Shown in pieces: positions 1-7,959 of a stretch of DNA of 64,000 bases. Location of the stretch: contig NZ_JAFEMW010000004.1 in the NCBI RefSeq assembly GCF_016892625.1, positions 434,001 through 498,000 on the forward strand, read 5' to 3'. The notes beneath the pieces are model-generated. The model made no database searches. It saw nothing but the letters and a program-made list of their open reading frames with translations, and was not told the origin of the DNA. Each line of letters begins with the position of its first letter. Position 1 is the stretch's first letter. A program made the translations under genes and the position numbers. Source of the DNA: Brevibacterium sp. RIT 803 (GTDB lineage: Bacteria; Actinomycetota; Actinomycetes; Actinomycetales; Brevibacteriaceae).

Positions 1-244
1 TTTCGCAGCCCAGGCGCTGGCCTGCACCCGCGAGTGGAAGCTGAGTGAGTCCGACTTCGCTGAACGCCTCAACGTCAACGGCTCCGGAATCTCACTGGGA
101 CACCCGGTCGGCGCAACCGGCGGTCGGATTCTGGCCACCATGCTCCACGAGCTGAAGCGCCGCGATTCGCACTATGGCATCGAGACCATGTGCATCGGCG
201 GCGGCCAGGGCATGGCAGCAGTCTTCGAGAACCTCGCACGCTGA
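1..244 (+). CDS. thiolase (acetyl-CoA acyltransferase), C-terminal end
   Basis: This is the last 80 codons of a thiolase that begins outside the window; the reading frame starts at base 2. The C-terminal catalytic signatures are visible: NVNGSGISLGHPVGATG, which holds the His of the GHP motif, and CIGGGQG, which holds the second active-site Cys. Thiolases cleave or condense acyl-CoA esters in beta-oxidation or ketoacid metabolism. The N-terminal half with the nucleophilic Cys is not in view, so the substrate class cannot be judged. It is convergent with the proline-racemase-like gene, with only 23 bases between the two stop codons. Confidence 0.95.
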   Translation, partial: FAAQALACTREWKLSESDFAERLNVNGSGISLGHPVGATGGRILATMLHELKRRDSHYGIETMCIGGGQGMAAVFENLAR

Positions 245-267
245 GAGCCTGTCGGCGCGGGGACGCC

Positions 268-1212
268 TCAGATCGTGAAGCCGGCGGGGAACGGGTCGGT
301 GGGATCGAGCGTGTACTGCGCTGTGCCGGTCAGCCAGGAGCGACCCGTGATGGTGGGGACCACGCCCGAGTGTTCGCCCACGCCCGTCTCCTCGACGAGG
401 CGGCCGGTGAACGAGGTGCCGATGAAGGAATCGTTGACGAATTCCTCATTCAGCCCCAACTCACCGCGGGCATGATGGACGGCCATGAGTGCGCTCGTCC
501 CGGTTCCGCCGGGCGAGCGATCCACCCAGCCTGGATGATTGATGAGGATGTGGCGGGTGTGCGCGGCGGTCGACCCTGGGGCCAGGAATACAACGTGCTC
601 GCAGCCGCGGAACCCTGAGACCGGGTGGATAGGTTCGATCTGTTCGTTGACCGCGGCCATGATCGCTCGGCCGGCTCCGGTGAATTCCTCGGCGCGGGTG
701 CGTTCGAAGGGGATGCCGATCTCCTCGGCCTCTACGAACGCATAGTAGTTCCCACCAAAAGCGATGTCGCAGCCTACTGAGCCGTATCCGGGGACATCGA
801 CGCTCTGGTCCAACGCATGGGCGTAGGAGGGAACGTTGACGATGGTCACCGATTCAGCTCGACCATCACGGACGGCCGCCTCGGCGATGATGAGCCCGAT
901 GGGCGTGTCCAAACGGATGCGCGTCACCGGTTCCTCCACGATCACCATTCCGGTCTCCACGAGGACGGTGGCCACGGCGATGGTGCCGGCACCGCACATC
1001 GGGAGCACACCGGTGACCTCGATGAACAGCACGCCCCAATCGGCATCGGACCGTGTCGGAGGCTGCAGGATCGCCCCGGAGAGCCAGCCGTTGCCGCGGG
1101 GTTCGCACATGAGGAAGGTACGCAGGTCATCGGAATGGGCGATGAACCAGCCCCGGCGCTCGGCCATCGTGGCGCCGGGTAAGGCCCCGACTCCCCCGGT
1201 GACGACCCGCAC
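268..1212 (-). CDS. proline racemase family protein (hydroxyproline epimerase/dehydratase-like), N-terminus unclear
   Basis: The protein belongs to the proline racemase/hydroxyproline epimerase/trans-3-hydroxyproline dehydratase superfamily, which acts on the alpha carbon of proline derivatives. The first motif (MCGAGT, Cys73 from the GTG used here) is present. In the second motif (DRSPGGTGTSA, near residue 231) the usual catalytic Cys is Gly235; known variants carry Cys or Thr there. The start is a problem. Family-like sequence (RTIHTNRLIQTVEAHTEG) continues upstream in frame to base 1272, right up to the TGA of the decarboxylase gene, but contains no ATG, GTG or TTG. GTG at 1212 is the first usable start. 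It has GAGGGA six bases upstream but costs about 20 conserved residues. The gene may be coupled to the decarboxylase, use a rare start, or be decaying. Confidence 0.75.
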   Translation of the reverse strand: MRVVTGGVGALPGATMAERRGWFIAHSDDLRTFLMCEPRGNGWLSGAILQPPTRSDADWGVLFIEVTGVLPMCGAGTIAVATVLVETGMVIVEEPVTRIRLDTPIGLIIAEAAVRDGRAESVTIVNVPSYAHALDQSVDVPGYGSVGCDIAFGGNYYAFVEAEEIGIPFERTRAEEFTGAGRAIMAAVNEQIEPIHPVSGFRGCEHVVFLAPGSTAAHTRHILINHPGWVDRSPGGTGTSALMAVHHARGELGLNEEFVNDSFIGTSFTGRLVEETGVGEHSGVVPTITGRSWLTGTAQYTLDPTDPFPAGFTI

Positions 1213-1272
1213 CGGCAGTCCCTCGGTGTGAGCCTCAACGGTCTGGATGAGCCGATTCGTGTGGATCGTTCT

Positions 1273-4161
1273 TCAGCCCTTCGAGCTCTGTGACTGCTTG
1301 GCCTCGAGCGCATCCTTCGGCAGGATGACACGGTAGCCCAGACGGGCGTCGTAGCCGTGGATCTCCCTGGTGTCGAGAGCGGACATGAAGTCGAGCACCT
1401 CGGCGGTGATGATCTGACCGGGCACGAGCACCGGGAATCCCGGCGGGTAGGGTGTGACGAACCCGGCAGAGACCGGCTGATCTCCTGACTCGATCCTACG
1501 GCTCAACTCCTCCGGGAGGACGTGTTCGATGTTCCACCGGCGCAGCCCGGCGTAGTAAGCGGTGCGCAGGTCACCATCGGGCAGCTGCTTCGACGAATCC
1601 TCAGCCGGTACCTCGGCGGCGTATTCCGGGGCGAAGGCGCTGAAGTCCGGCAGCGGCGGCATGATCTCAGCCGGCTCCTCGAAGGAGTATTCGGCCTGGA
1701 GTTCGTGCGGGTCGTTGAACTTCTCGGCCATCTTGACGAGGACCTCGATGAGGTAGGCCACGGCCGACCGAGACGTGCCGATGTTCGTCATAAACAGCAC
1801 CGTGTTGCGGCTCGTCTTGTTGACCTGGATGCCGTAGCGGTCCATGAGGAAGTCGTGTTTGAAGGTGTCCCCGTCGACTCCGGTGCCGCTGATCTCGATG
1901 GTGATACGGCTGGGATCGACGACGAACTCGTCGGTCGACCACGCATGCCAGAACGTCGCCAGACCATCGCGCAGAGGCATCGTGCGTTCGGTCTGCCGGT
2001 ACTCCTCGGGGATGAGGTCGGCCGCGGTGAGCACGCGGAAGGTCTTCTTCAGCAGAGGATGACGTGAGACGGCAGAGGCCAAGCTCATCGCCAGATCCAG
2101 CTGCTTCTGCACCAGGGCGAAGCCCTCCATCTCTACCTGCCGGCGCCCCAAGTCCAAGGACGCGAGGATCTGGTAGTTCGGCGAGGTCGAGGTGTGCGTC
2201 ATGTACGCCTCGTGGAACGAGTCCTCCGCTCCGTGGGAGAACTCCTGGTCGTAGACGTGGATCATCGAACCCTGCCGCAGCGAGGTCAGCGTCTTGTGCG
2301 TCGACTGGGTCGCATACACGCGCAGAACCGCGTCCGGGGGCGGCAGCAGCGACTCGTTCAGCCACACCTCGTCGGGTGCGGGCGCACCGGTCTCTGCATC
2401 GAAGAGACGCTCACGCTGCTCGCGATACGCCCTGGCATGGGAGTCGGTGTCGAGGATCGCTTCGAGCCGCTCGGCTGCGACCATGGCGGTGCGCTTGCGG
2501 GTGACCGGGTGGAACCGGGCGAAGGCGAACCACGCCTCGTCCCAGAGGAAGACGAGGTCGGGCTTGATCGCCAGGCATTCGGCCATGACCTTCTCCGGGT
2601 CGTAGACGATCCCGTCGAAGGTGCAGTTGGTCAGGGTGATCATCCGGACCTCGTCGAGGCGGCCGGCGGCCCGGTAGTCGAGCAGGAGCTGCTTGATCCG
2701 ATTCAGCGGCACCGCGCCGTAGAAGGCGACGTCGTTGAGCGGGTACGCCTCGAGGTAGGCGGTCCTCGCACCCGTGAGCATGAGCGCATGGTGGTGCGAC
2801 TTGTGGCAGTTGCGGTCGACCATGACGACCTCGTCGGGTGAGACGACGGCCTGGTGGACGATCTTGTTCGCCGTCGAGGTCCCGTTCGTCACGAAGTAGG
2901 TCCGCTTCGCACCGAAGGCCCTGGCCGCCAGGGACTGCGCCTTCTTGATCGTGCCGACCGGCGCCAGCAGGGAGTCCAGCTCACCCGAGGTGGCACTGGT
3001 CTCTGCCAGCAGCAGGTTGAGGCCGTAGAAGTCGACGAAGTCACTGATCCACTTCGATCCCACGACCGAGCCGCCACGGGAGACGGGCAGGGCGTGGAAG
3101 ACACCGGCCGGGCGGCGCGCGTGCTCACGGATCGCGGTGAAGAACGGAGTGTCATAGAGGTGCTGGACACGGCGCAGCAGAGACAGGTGGAGCTCGAACT
3201 GGTCCTCACGGCGGAAGACACGACGGAACCGATGGGTCAGGGCACCCGCCAGGCTCTCGATGTGGGCACCGGCCATGAGATAGAGGTCGAGCTCCGGGCG
3301 CAGACCGGCCAGCGTGTCTGCCAGACGCAGCACTCGACGGACCGAATTGAGCGGACTCATCGGCATCGTCGGCGAGTCGGTTGTTCCCTGGTGGGCCAGC
3401 TCTACGGCGCTGCGCAGATCCCGGCTGAGCACCTGCCGAGTCCGGTCGGTGAAGCCGGGGCGGATGACGCAGGCGAGCAGGTTCGGGTTCGTCAGCGCCG
3501 CCGCGACCGCATCGTCTGCGGTGGGGACGATGACGTAGTCGTAGATGAACTGGTCTGAGGCGTGGCGCAACTTGAGCAGGTCGGTATGCAGCTCATCGCG
3601 GCCACCCTCTGTGGTCTCATCGACGATGAGGACCTCGAAACGGGGGCGCGAATCCTGACGGTCCTTGTGCTCGGCACGCTCGTCCTCGGTGAGGTCATCC
3701 TCGGCGATATCGGGGACCGTGGTTCCGCGCAGGCGGTTGACGGCACGCGTGATCATGTCGTGGGCCTTGTCGAACTCACCGTTGGAGAGCAGCTCGGCGA
3801 TGTCCTCGACGTAGCGCTGCCCGAAGCCGCCCCAGTACAGTTCGATCGTCTTCAGCGACCGCAGCGAACGCCAGACCTCACCGTCGGCGGCGATCATCGA
3901 GAAGTCCCCACCGCTGATGGCCAGACGTTTGATCGCGAACTTCAGGTACTCCCAGGCATCCGAGCGCAGACGCCAGGTGCTCGCAGGCATTCCCGGATCG
4001 CGTTCGAGCTGCGACTTCTTCGGCCGAGACCGGAATCCCGTCTCTGTGGATCCCCCAGACGAGTCAGAGTCCAGCCGTTTCCGGGGCGTCCCTCCGGCCG
4101 CTGCCGGTCCAGGCATGAATGCTGCCTGTCCCGAATGTTCGTCGGAGTCGATGCCGGTCAT
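1273..4161 (-). CDS. Orn/Lys/Arg decarboxylase class-I family protein
   Basis: This 962-residue PLP enzyme belongs to the fold-type-I basic amino-acid decarboxylases, which turn ornithine, lysine or arginine into polyamine precursors plus CO2. A polar low-complexity N-terminus (about residues 1-60) precedes a wing-like domain (to about 250). The PLP domain contains NGTSTANK (about 426), DEAW (about 541, the Asp that contacts the PLP nitrogen) and ATQSTHKTL with the Schiff-base Lys near 623. The protein is longer than the 700-750 residues typical of E. coli family members. ATG at 4161 is chosen because AGGAGG lies seven bases upstream; an in-frame extension to 4245 lacks a ribosome binding site. 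The gene is divergent from the ThDP enzyme gene. Its TGA directly abuts the proline-racemase-like reading frame, in the same frame. The exact substrate is not deducible. Confidence 0.9.
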   Translation of the reverse strand: MTGIDSDEHSGQAAFMPGPAAAGGTPRKRLDSDSSGGSTETGFRSRPKKSQLERDPGMPASTWRLRSDAWEYLKFAIKRLAISGGDFSMIAADGEVWRSLRSLKTIELYWGGFGQRYVEDIAELLSNGEFDKAHDMITRAVNRLRGTTVPDIAEDDLTEDERAEHKDRQDSRPRFEVLIVDETTEGGRDELHTDLLKLRHASDQFIYDYVIVPTADDAVAAALTNPNLLACVIRPGFTDRTRQVLSRDLRSAVELAHQGTTDSPTMPMSPLNSVRRVLRLADTLAGLRPELDLYLMAGAHIESLAGALTHRFRRVFRREDQFELHLSLLRRVQHLYDTPFFTAIREHARRPAGVFHALPVSRGGSVVGSKWISDFVDFYGLNLLLAETSATSGELDSLLAPVGTIKKAQSLAARAFGAKRTYFVTNGTSTANKIVHQAVVSPDEVVMVDRNCHKSHHHALMLTGARTAYLEAYPLNDVAFYGAVPLNRIKQLLLDYRAAGRLDEVRMITLTNCTFDGIVYDPEKVMAECLAIKPDLVFLWDEAWFAFARFHPVTRKRTAMVAAERLEAILDTDSHARAYREQRERLFDAETGAPAPDEVWLNESLLPPPDAVLRVYATQSTHKTLTSLRQGSMIHVYDQEFSHGAEDSFHEAYMTHTSTSPNYQILASLDLGRRQVEMEGFALVQKQLDLAMSLASAVSRHPLLKKTFRVLTAADLIPEEYRQTERTMPLRDGLATFWHAWSTDEFVVDPSRITIEISGTGVDGDTFKHDFLMDRYGIQVNKTSRNTVLFMTNIGTSRSAVAYLIEVLVKMAEKFNDPHELQAEYSFEEPAEIMPPLPDFSAFAPEYAAEVPAEDSSKQLPDGDLRTAYYAGLRRWNIEHVLPEELSRRIESGDQPVSAGFVTPYPPGFPVLVPGQIITAEVLDFMSALDTREIHGYDARLGYRVILPKDALEAKQSQSSKG

Positions 4162-4301
4162 ACTTGAGCCTCCTGGCGATGAAGTATCTCGATGTCGAGC
4201 GATCCCCTGCGGAATCCGTTGTGCCAAGATCATACGGCGTTGCATGACCGAATGTTCAACAGCCCACCCACATGAGACAAAAGAATGATAAGCATGAAGT
4301 C

Positions 4302-6029
4302 ATGGACAACTCCGCGCCCCTTTCCGCCGGCCATCTCCTCGTCAAGGAGCTCGAAGCCCACGGCGTCCAGCGTGCCTACCTGGTCCCCGGCGAGTCCTAT
4401 CTCGACGTGCTCGACGGCCTCCACGACTCGACCATCGCCCCCATCGTCTGCCGCCAAGAGGGCGGGGCCGGCTACATGGCAGTGGCCGAGGGACGCATGA
4501 CCGGCATCCCCGGAATCGCCATGGTCACCCGCGGTCCCGGTGCCTCGAACGTCATGGTCTCCGTGCACACCGCCTACCAGGACGCGACACCGCTCGTCGT
4601 GTTCGTCGGCCTCATCCCCACCGCCCAGCGAGGTCGCGAGTCCTTCCAGGAATTCGATCTGGGCGGTTGGTTCTCGACGACGACCAAGAAGGTCCTGACC
4701 CTCGATGACCCGGATCAGGCCGCCGAGGTGGTCGCCGATGCCATGCACACCGCCGTGACCGGCAGGCCGGGTCCCGTCGTCGTCGGTCTGCCCGAGGAGG
4801 TGCTCGTCCAGACCAGCGGCGGTCAAGTTCTGGCCCCGCGCACACACGGTTCCGCCGCACCGTATGCCGGCGATGTCACCGAGCTGCGGGCCCGCATCCT
4901 GCAGGCCGATTCTCCTGTGCTCATCATCGGCGGCGAGGACTGGTCCCCGGCCACCTCCCGCAGGATCGCCCAATGGTCGCGCGATCGCGGCCTCGGCGTG
5001 ATCGGCACCTTCCGTGCCTATGACGGTATCGACCACGACAGCCCCAACTTCCTCGGCATGCTCGGCTTCGGCGCTTCCGCGGTGGCCAAGAGAACCTTCG
5101 CTTCCGCGGACCTGCATATCTTCCTCGGCTGTGTCCGCACCGATGTGGCCACCGATTCGTTCACGATCGGCACCGAGGCCAAAACTGTCGTCATCGGCCC
5201 CGACCCGGACGCCCATGGACACTTCGGCAGCCTCGACCAGCACATCGTCACCTCGGTCAATCGCTTCGCCCAGGCCCTGTTCACCGAGGACGGTGCCCGC
5301 GCCTATTCGGTCTCCTCGGACGGGTCCATCGATGAACCCGCCGTCGGCGATGAGCACCTGAGTGGCAACGATGAGCCCGTGCCGCTGCCGGACTGGATCC
5401 GCGATGCCCGCGCAGAACTCGAGGAATGGAGGGTGCCGGTCACCACCTCGGCGAGTTCTGGCTCTGATGATGCCGGTGACGGCTTCGTCGACATGGATGA
5501 GGCATTCGTCCATGTCAGGGAGCTGCTGCCGGACAACGCGATCATCACCTACGGGGCCGGGAATTTCTCGGGCTGGGCCACCAGGTTCCTGCCCACGCAT
5601 GGGTTCCCCTCGGCGCTGGGGCCGCGCAACGGCTCGATGGGCTTCGGCCTCCCGGCCGCCGTTGCCGCCGGTCTCGTCCATCCCGAGCGGCCCGTGTTCT
5701 GCATCGCCGGAGACGGGGACTTCCTCATGAACGGCCAGGAGCTCGCCACCGCCGCACAGTACGGGGTGAACCTCACCGTCGTCGTCAACGACAACTCGGT
5801 CTACGGCACGATCCGCGGGCACCAGGACCGCGAGTATCCGGGCCGCGCAACGGGAACTGCCCTGTCTAGTCCCGACTTCGCGGCCCTAGCCACCGCCTTC
5901 GGCGGTATGGGGCTGACGGTCGAACGCACCGCGGACTTCCGGGACGCCTTCGAGAAGGCCCTGGCTCATGAGGGCCCGGCTCTCGTCCGCTGTCTCACGG
6001 ATCCCGCGATCCGCGGTGCACGGGTGTGA
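4302..6029 (+). CDS. thiamine diphosphate-dependent enzyme, acetolactate synthase-like
   Basis: A complete three-domain ThDP enzyme of about 575 residues. The N-terminal Pyr domain has the catalytic glutamate at about residue 53 (CRQEGGAGYMAVAEG). A central domain follows, then a PP domain with the cofactor motif GDGDFLMNG...VNDN at about 470-500. The family decarboxylates 2-oxo acids or condenses them (acetolactate synthase, benzoylformate decarboxylase, oxalyl-CoA decarboxylase types). No regulatory subunit lies next to it, so a catabolic lyase/decarboxylase is more likely than branched-chain synthesis. Two in-frame ATGs (4272 and 4302) are possible. Neither has a strong ribosome binding site, and homology begins just after the second. 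It is divergent from the decarboxylase gene. Confidence 0.88.
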   Translation: MDNSAPLSAGHLLVKELEAHGVQRAYLVPGESYLDVLDGLHDSTIAPIVCRQEGGAGYMAVAEGRMTGIPGIAMVTRGPGASNVMVSVHTAYQDATPLVVFVGLIPTAQRGRESFQEFDLGGWFSTTTKKVLTLDDPDQAAEVVADAMHTAVTGRPGPVVVGLPEEVLVQTSGGQVLAPRTHGSAAPYAGDVTELRARILQADSPVLIIGGEDWSPATSRRIAQWSRDRGLGVIGTFRAYDGIDHDSPNFLGMLGFGASAVAKRTFASADLHIFLGCVRTDVATDSFTIGTEAKTVVIGPDPDAHGHFGSLDQHIVTSVNRFAQALFTEDGARAYSVSSDGSIDEPAVGDEHLSGNDEPVPLPDWIRDARAELEEWRVPVTTSASSGSDDAGDGFVDMDEAFVHVRELLPDNAIITYGAGNFSGWATRFLPTHGFPSALGPRNGSMGFGLPAAVAAGLVHPERPVFCIAGDGDFLMNGQELATAAQYGVNLTVVVNDNSVYGTIRGHQDREYPGRATGTALSSPDFAALATAFGGMGLTVERTADFRDAFEKALAHEGPALVRCLTDPAIRGARV

Positions 6030-6071
6030 TTGGGCCGATGCGCTCCATCCCGCCGGCTGCACAGCCACGGA

Positions 6072-6137
6072 CCCAACGGTTGGTGACTTCTCGTCGACAA
6101 TTCGCTTCGGATCGACCAGAAGTGACCAACTGTTGGG
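6072..6137. promoter_or_regulatory. long inverted repeat containing two CCAAC-N-GTTGG sites
   Basis: In the 232-base gap before the amidohydrolase, arms 6072-6091 and 6118-6137 are complementary at 18 of 20 positions, and a further GTCGA/TCGAC pair extends the stem inward. Each arm also contains its own small palindrome: CCAACGGTTGG at 6073-6083 and CCAACTGTTGG at 6126-6136. Their centres are 53 bp apart, about five helical turns. The structure could be an RNA hairpin (terminator or leader) or a pair of operators for a dimeric regulator. Sequence alone does not decide, and no T-run follows the stem. Confidence 0.6.
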
Positions 6138-6196
6138 CGCTCGGACCGCGTTCCGAGATCTCCGACACCGCGGCGGCCTCGGTCTCCGCGAAATCA

Positions 6197-6250
6197 CACG
6201 CTCTCTCGCTGTAGCCGATTCCCACGCTCCAACTGATTCTCACGCTGCAA
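6197..6250. repeat. three direct repeats around CACGCT upstream of the amidohydrolase
   Basis: CACGCT occurs at 6197, 6223 and 6241. The last two copies share the longer block GATTCYCACGCTSCAA, with spacing of 18 bp; the first copy is looser (AAATCACACGCTCT). The array ends 12 bases before the ATG at 6262, so it would lie in the promoter or leader. A binding-site array is one reading. A short local duplication is another. Confidence 0.4.
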
Positions 6251-6261
6251 AGGTGACTGAC

Positions 6262-7893
6262 ATGAACATCGACGCGATCTTCACCGATCTTGATGCCCAC
6301 ACACTCGACCCGGCACGTCCACGGGCGAAGAAGATCGGCGTCTTCGCTGGCCGCATCATCGGCTTCGACGAGGAACTCGACGGCGTCACCGCAGATCGGG
6401 TCGAATCGCTGGGCGGGGCCACCGTGCTTCCTGGCTTCAACGACGTCCACTGCCACACCGCATGGTTCGGACTCACCCTGGCATCCATCGACGTCACAGC
6501 ACTGCCCGGCGGTCTGCCCGATGTCTACGCTGCGCTCGAGAAAGCGGCAGCGACGACACCGGCCGGCGAGTGGATCAACGCCACCGGCTACGCCCACCGC
6601 GACTACGACGGACAGTACCCGGACCTCTCCCGCCTCGACGAGATCACCGGCGACCGGCCCCTGTTCATGCGGCAGACCTCCGGACATGCCGCGATCGTCA
6701 ACACCGAGGCGATGAAGCGAGCGGGGATCCTCGACCCCGGCTTCAGCGATCCCGTCGGCGGCAAGGTCGTCACCGATGCGGCGGGCCACCCCACAGGTCT
6801 GGTCGAAGAGACCGCGCAGGGCCTCGTCCAGGACCTCATCCGCCCCTATTCACTTGACACGATCGTCGAGGCCATCGACCTTGCGACTGCCTACTACGCA
6901 AAGGAGGGCATCACATCCTTCGGTGACTGCGGCGTCGCCTACGGGTGGATCGGACACTCCCCCATCGAAGTCAGCGCCTACCTGCGTGCTCGCGAAGAGG
7001 GCAAGCTGCGTGCCCGCGCCCAGCTCCTGCCGCAGGCAGATGGTCTCCACGAGATCGCAGCGAACTCCGCCGACGGCTTCGGCATCGGACTCGATGCGGG
7101 AGTGCGCACCGGTCTCGGCGATGACCTCGTCTCGCTGGGACCCGTCAAGTTCTTCATGGACGGGGCGCTGAGCGGGGAGACCGCTGCTCTCCGGGAGAAC
7201 TACGAGGGCAAGGACCATCCCGGCTATCTGCAGGATGACGCCGAGGTGCTGCGCAAGCAGATCCTGGACACCTACGCCTCCGGGTGGTCCGTCGCGGTCC
7301 ATGCGATCGGCGATGAGGCCGTGGATGCTGCGGTGGCCAACATCGTCGACGCCCAGGCTGAGTATGGTCGCCGAGCCGTTCCCAACCGGATCGAGCACGC
7401 TGCCCTCGTCCATGATGAGCACCTGTCCACCTTGGCCGACAACGGCATCGTCGTGACCCCGCAGTCAGCGTTCGCCGAAGGGATCGGCGACGGAATGAAC
7501 GCCTCACTGGGACCTGCACGCCGCCCACTGATCTACCGCGCGAAGTCCTTTCTCAACGCCGGTGTGCTCCTGGCCGGCAGCTCGGATCGGCCCTGCGCCG
7601 ACGGCAATGCACTGCGCGGCATCGAAGCCTTTGTGACCAGGAGGACCCGCGACGGCGACATCATGGGCTCGGCCGAGGAATGTCTGAGCGCCGATGAGGC
7701 GATCGCCGCCTACACCTCGGTCGCGGCCGAGGCCTCCGGACATGGGGCAGACAAGGGAACCCTCTCACGCGGGAAGCTCGCGGACTTCGTGGCCCTCGAT
7801 GCCCACCCCGCCGAGGTCGAACCCGAGCAGATCTCACAGATCACGGTCCGCGCCACCGTCCTCGGCGGAGATTTCACCCACGACGCCCGCTAA
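6262..7893 (+). CDS. amidohydrolase family protein (YtcJ-like, amidohydrolase_3)
   Basis: This 543-residue metal-dependent hydrolase has an amidohydrolase TIM-barrel fold. The metal-binding HxH motif of strand 1 is seen at residues 63-65 (NDVHCHTAW), a His-containing strand at AVHAIGDEA, and LLAGSSDRP near 436 carries the late Asp. YtcJ-type enzymes are intracellular hydrolases of uncertain substrates (amides, formamides, carbamates). ATG 6262 is chosen because AAAGG lies upstream and the protein begins at the conserved FTD...A block; the frame is open upstream to 5968 but that part overlaps the ThDP gene and is not protein-like. The stop TAA lies inside the 72-bp palindromic repeat. A second YtcJ-like gene is at 47208. 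Confidence 0.9.
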   Translation: MNIDAIFTDLDAHTLDPARPRAKKIGVFAGRIIGFDEELDGVTADRVESLGGATVLPGFNDVHCHTAWFGLTLASIDVTALPGGLPDVYAALEKAAATTPAGEWINATGYAHRDYDGQYPDLSRLDEITGDRPLFMRQTSGHAAIVNTEAMKRAGILDPGFSDPVGGKVVTDAAGHPTGLVEETAQGLVQDLIRPYSLDTIVEAIDLATAYYAKEGITSFGDCGVAYGWIGHSPIEVSAYLRAREEGKLRARAQLLPQADGLHEIAANSADGFGIGLDAGVRTGLGDDLVSLGPVKFFMDGALSGETAALRENYEGKDHPGYLQDDAEVLRKQILDTYASGWSVAVHAIGDEAVDAAVANIVDAQAEYGRRAVPNRIEHAALVHDEHLSTLADNGIVVTPQSAFAEGIGDGMNASLGPARRPLIYRAKSFLNAGVLLAGSSDRPCADGNALRGIEAFVTRRTRDGDIMGSAEECLSADEAIAAYTSVAAEASGHGADKGTLSRGKLADFVALDAHPAEVEPEQISQITVRATVLGGDFTHDAR

Positions 7894-7959
7894 CCCTCCC
7901 CGACGTCACTAATAGCGCCCGGCGCCGGGGGTGTTTAGTGACGTCGGGGAGGGTTAGCG
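7888..7959. repeat. 72-bp palindromic element, copy 1 (bidirectional terminator-like)
   Basis: The two arms, about 25 bp each (7888-7912 and 7935-7959), are perfectly complementary. They begin CGCTAACCCTCCCCGACGTC and enclose a GC-rich loop. The element lies between two convergent genes, and both stop codons (TAA at 7891-7893 on + and at 7954-7956 on -) are part of its arms. A second copy of identical length is at 37060-37131, with conserved arms, a more variable loop, and one C-G to A-T pair change made on both arms. A bidirectional terminator or a dispersed REP-like palindrome is inferred. Confidence 0.85.

Noticed and set aside
1273-4161. TGA at 1273-1275 as a selenocysteine codon
   Set aside because: The residues on both sides are the C-terminal end of one family and the N-terminal start of another, with no active-site context for selenocysteine and no SECIS-like stem recognised; readthrough remains possible, selenocysteine use does not look likely.
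4230-5822. Long open frame antisense to the ThDP enzyme gene (530 codons, minus strand)
   Set aside because: Its composition (Gly, Asp, Arg, His-rich, no fold-like pattern) is that of a GC-rich shadow, while the plus strand encodes a clear ThDP enzyme.
5968-6261. In-frame extension of the first YtcJ-like amidohydrolase upstream of ATG 6262
   Set aside because: It would overlap the ThDP gene and translate through the inverted repeat and direct repeats; homology begins after 6262.
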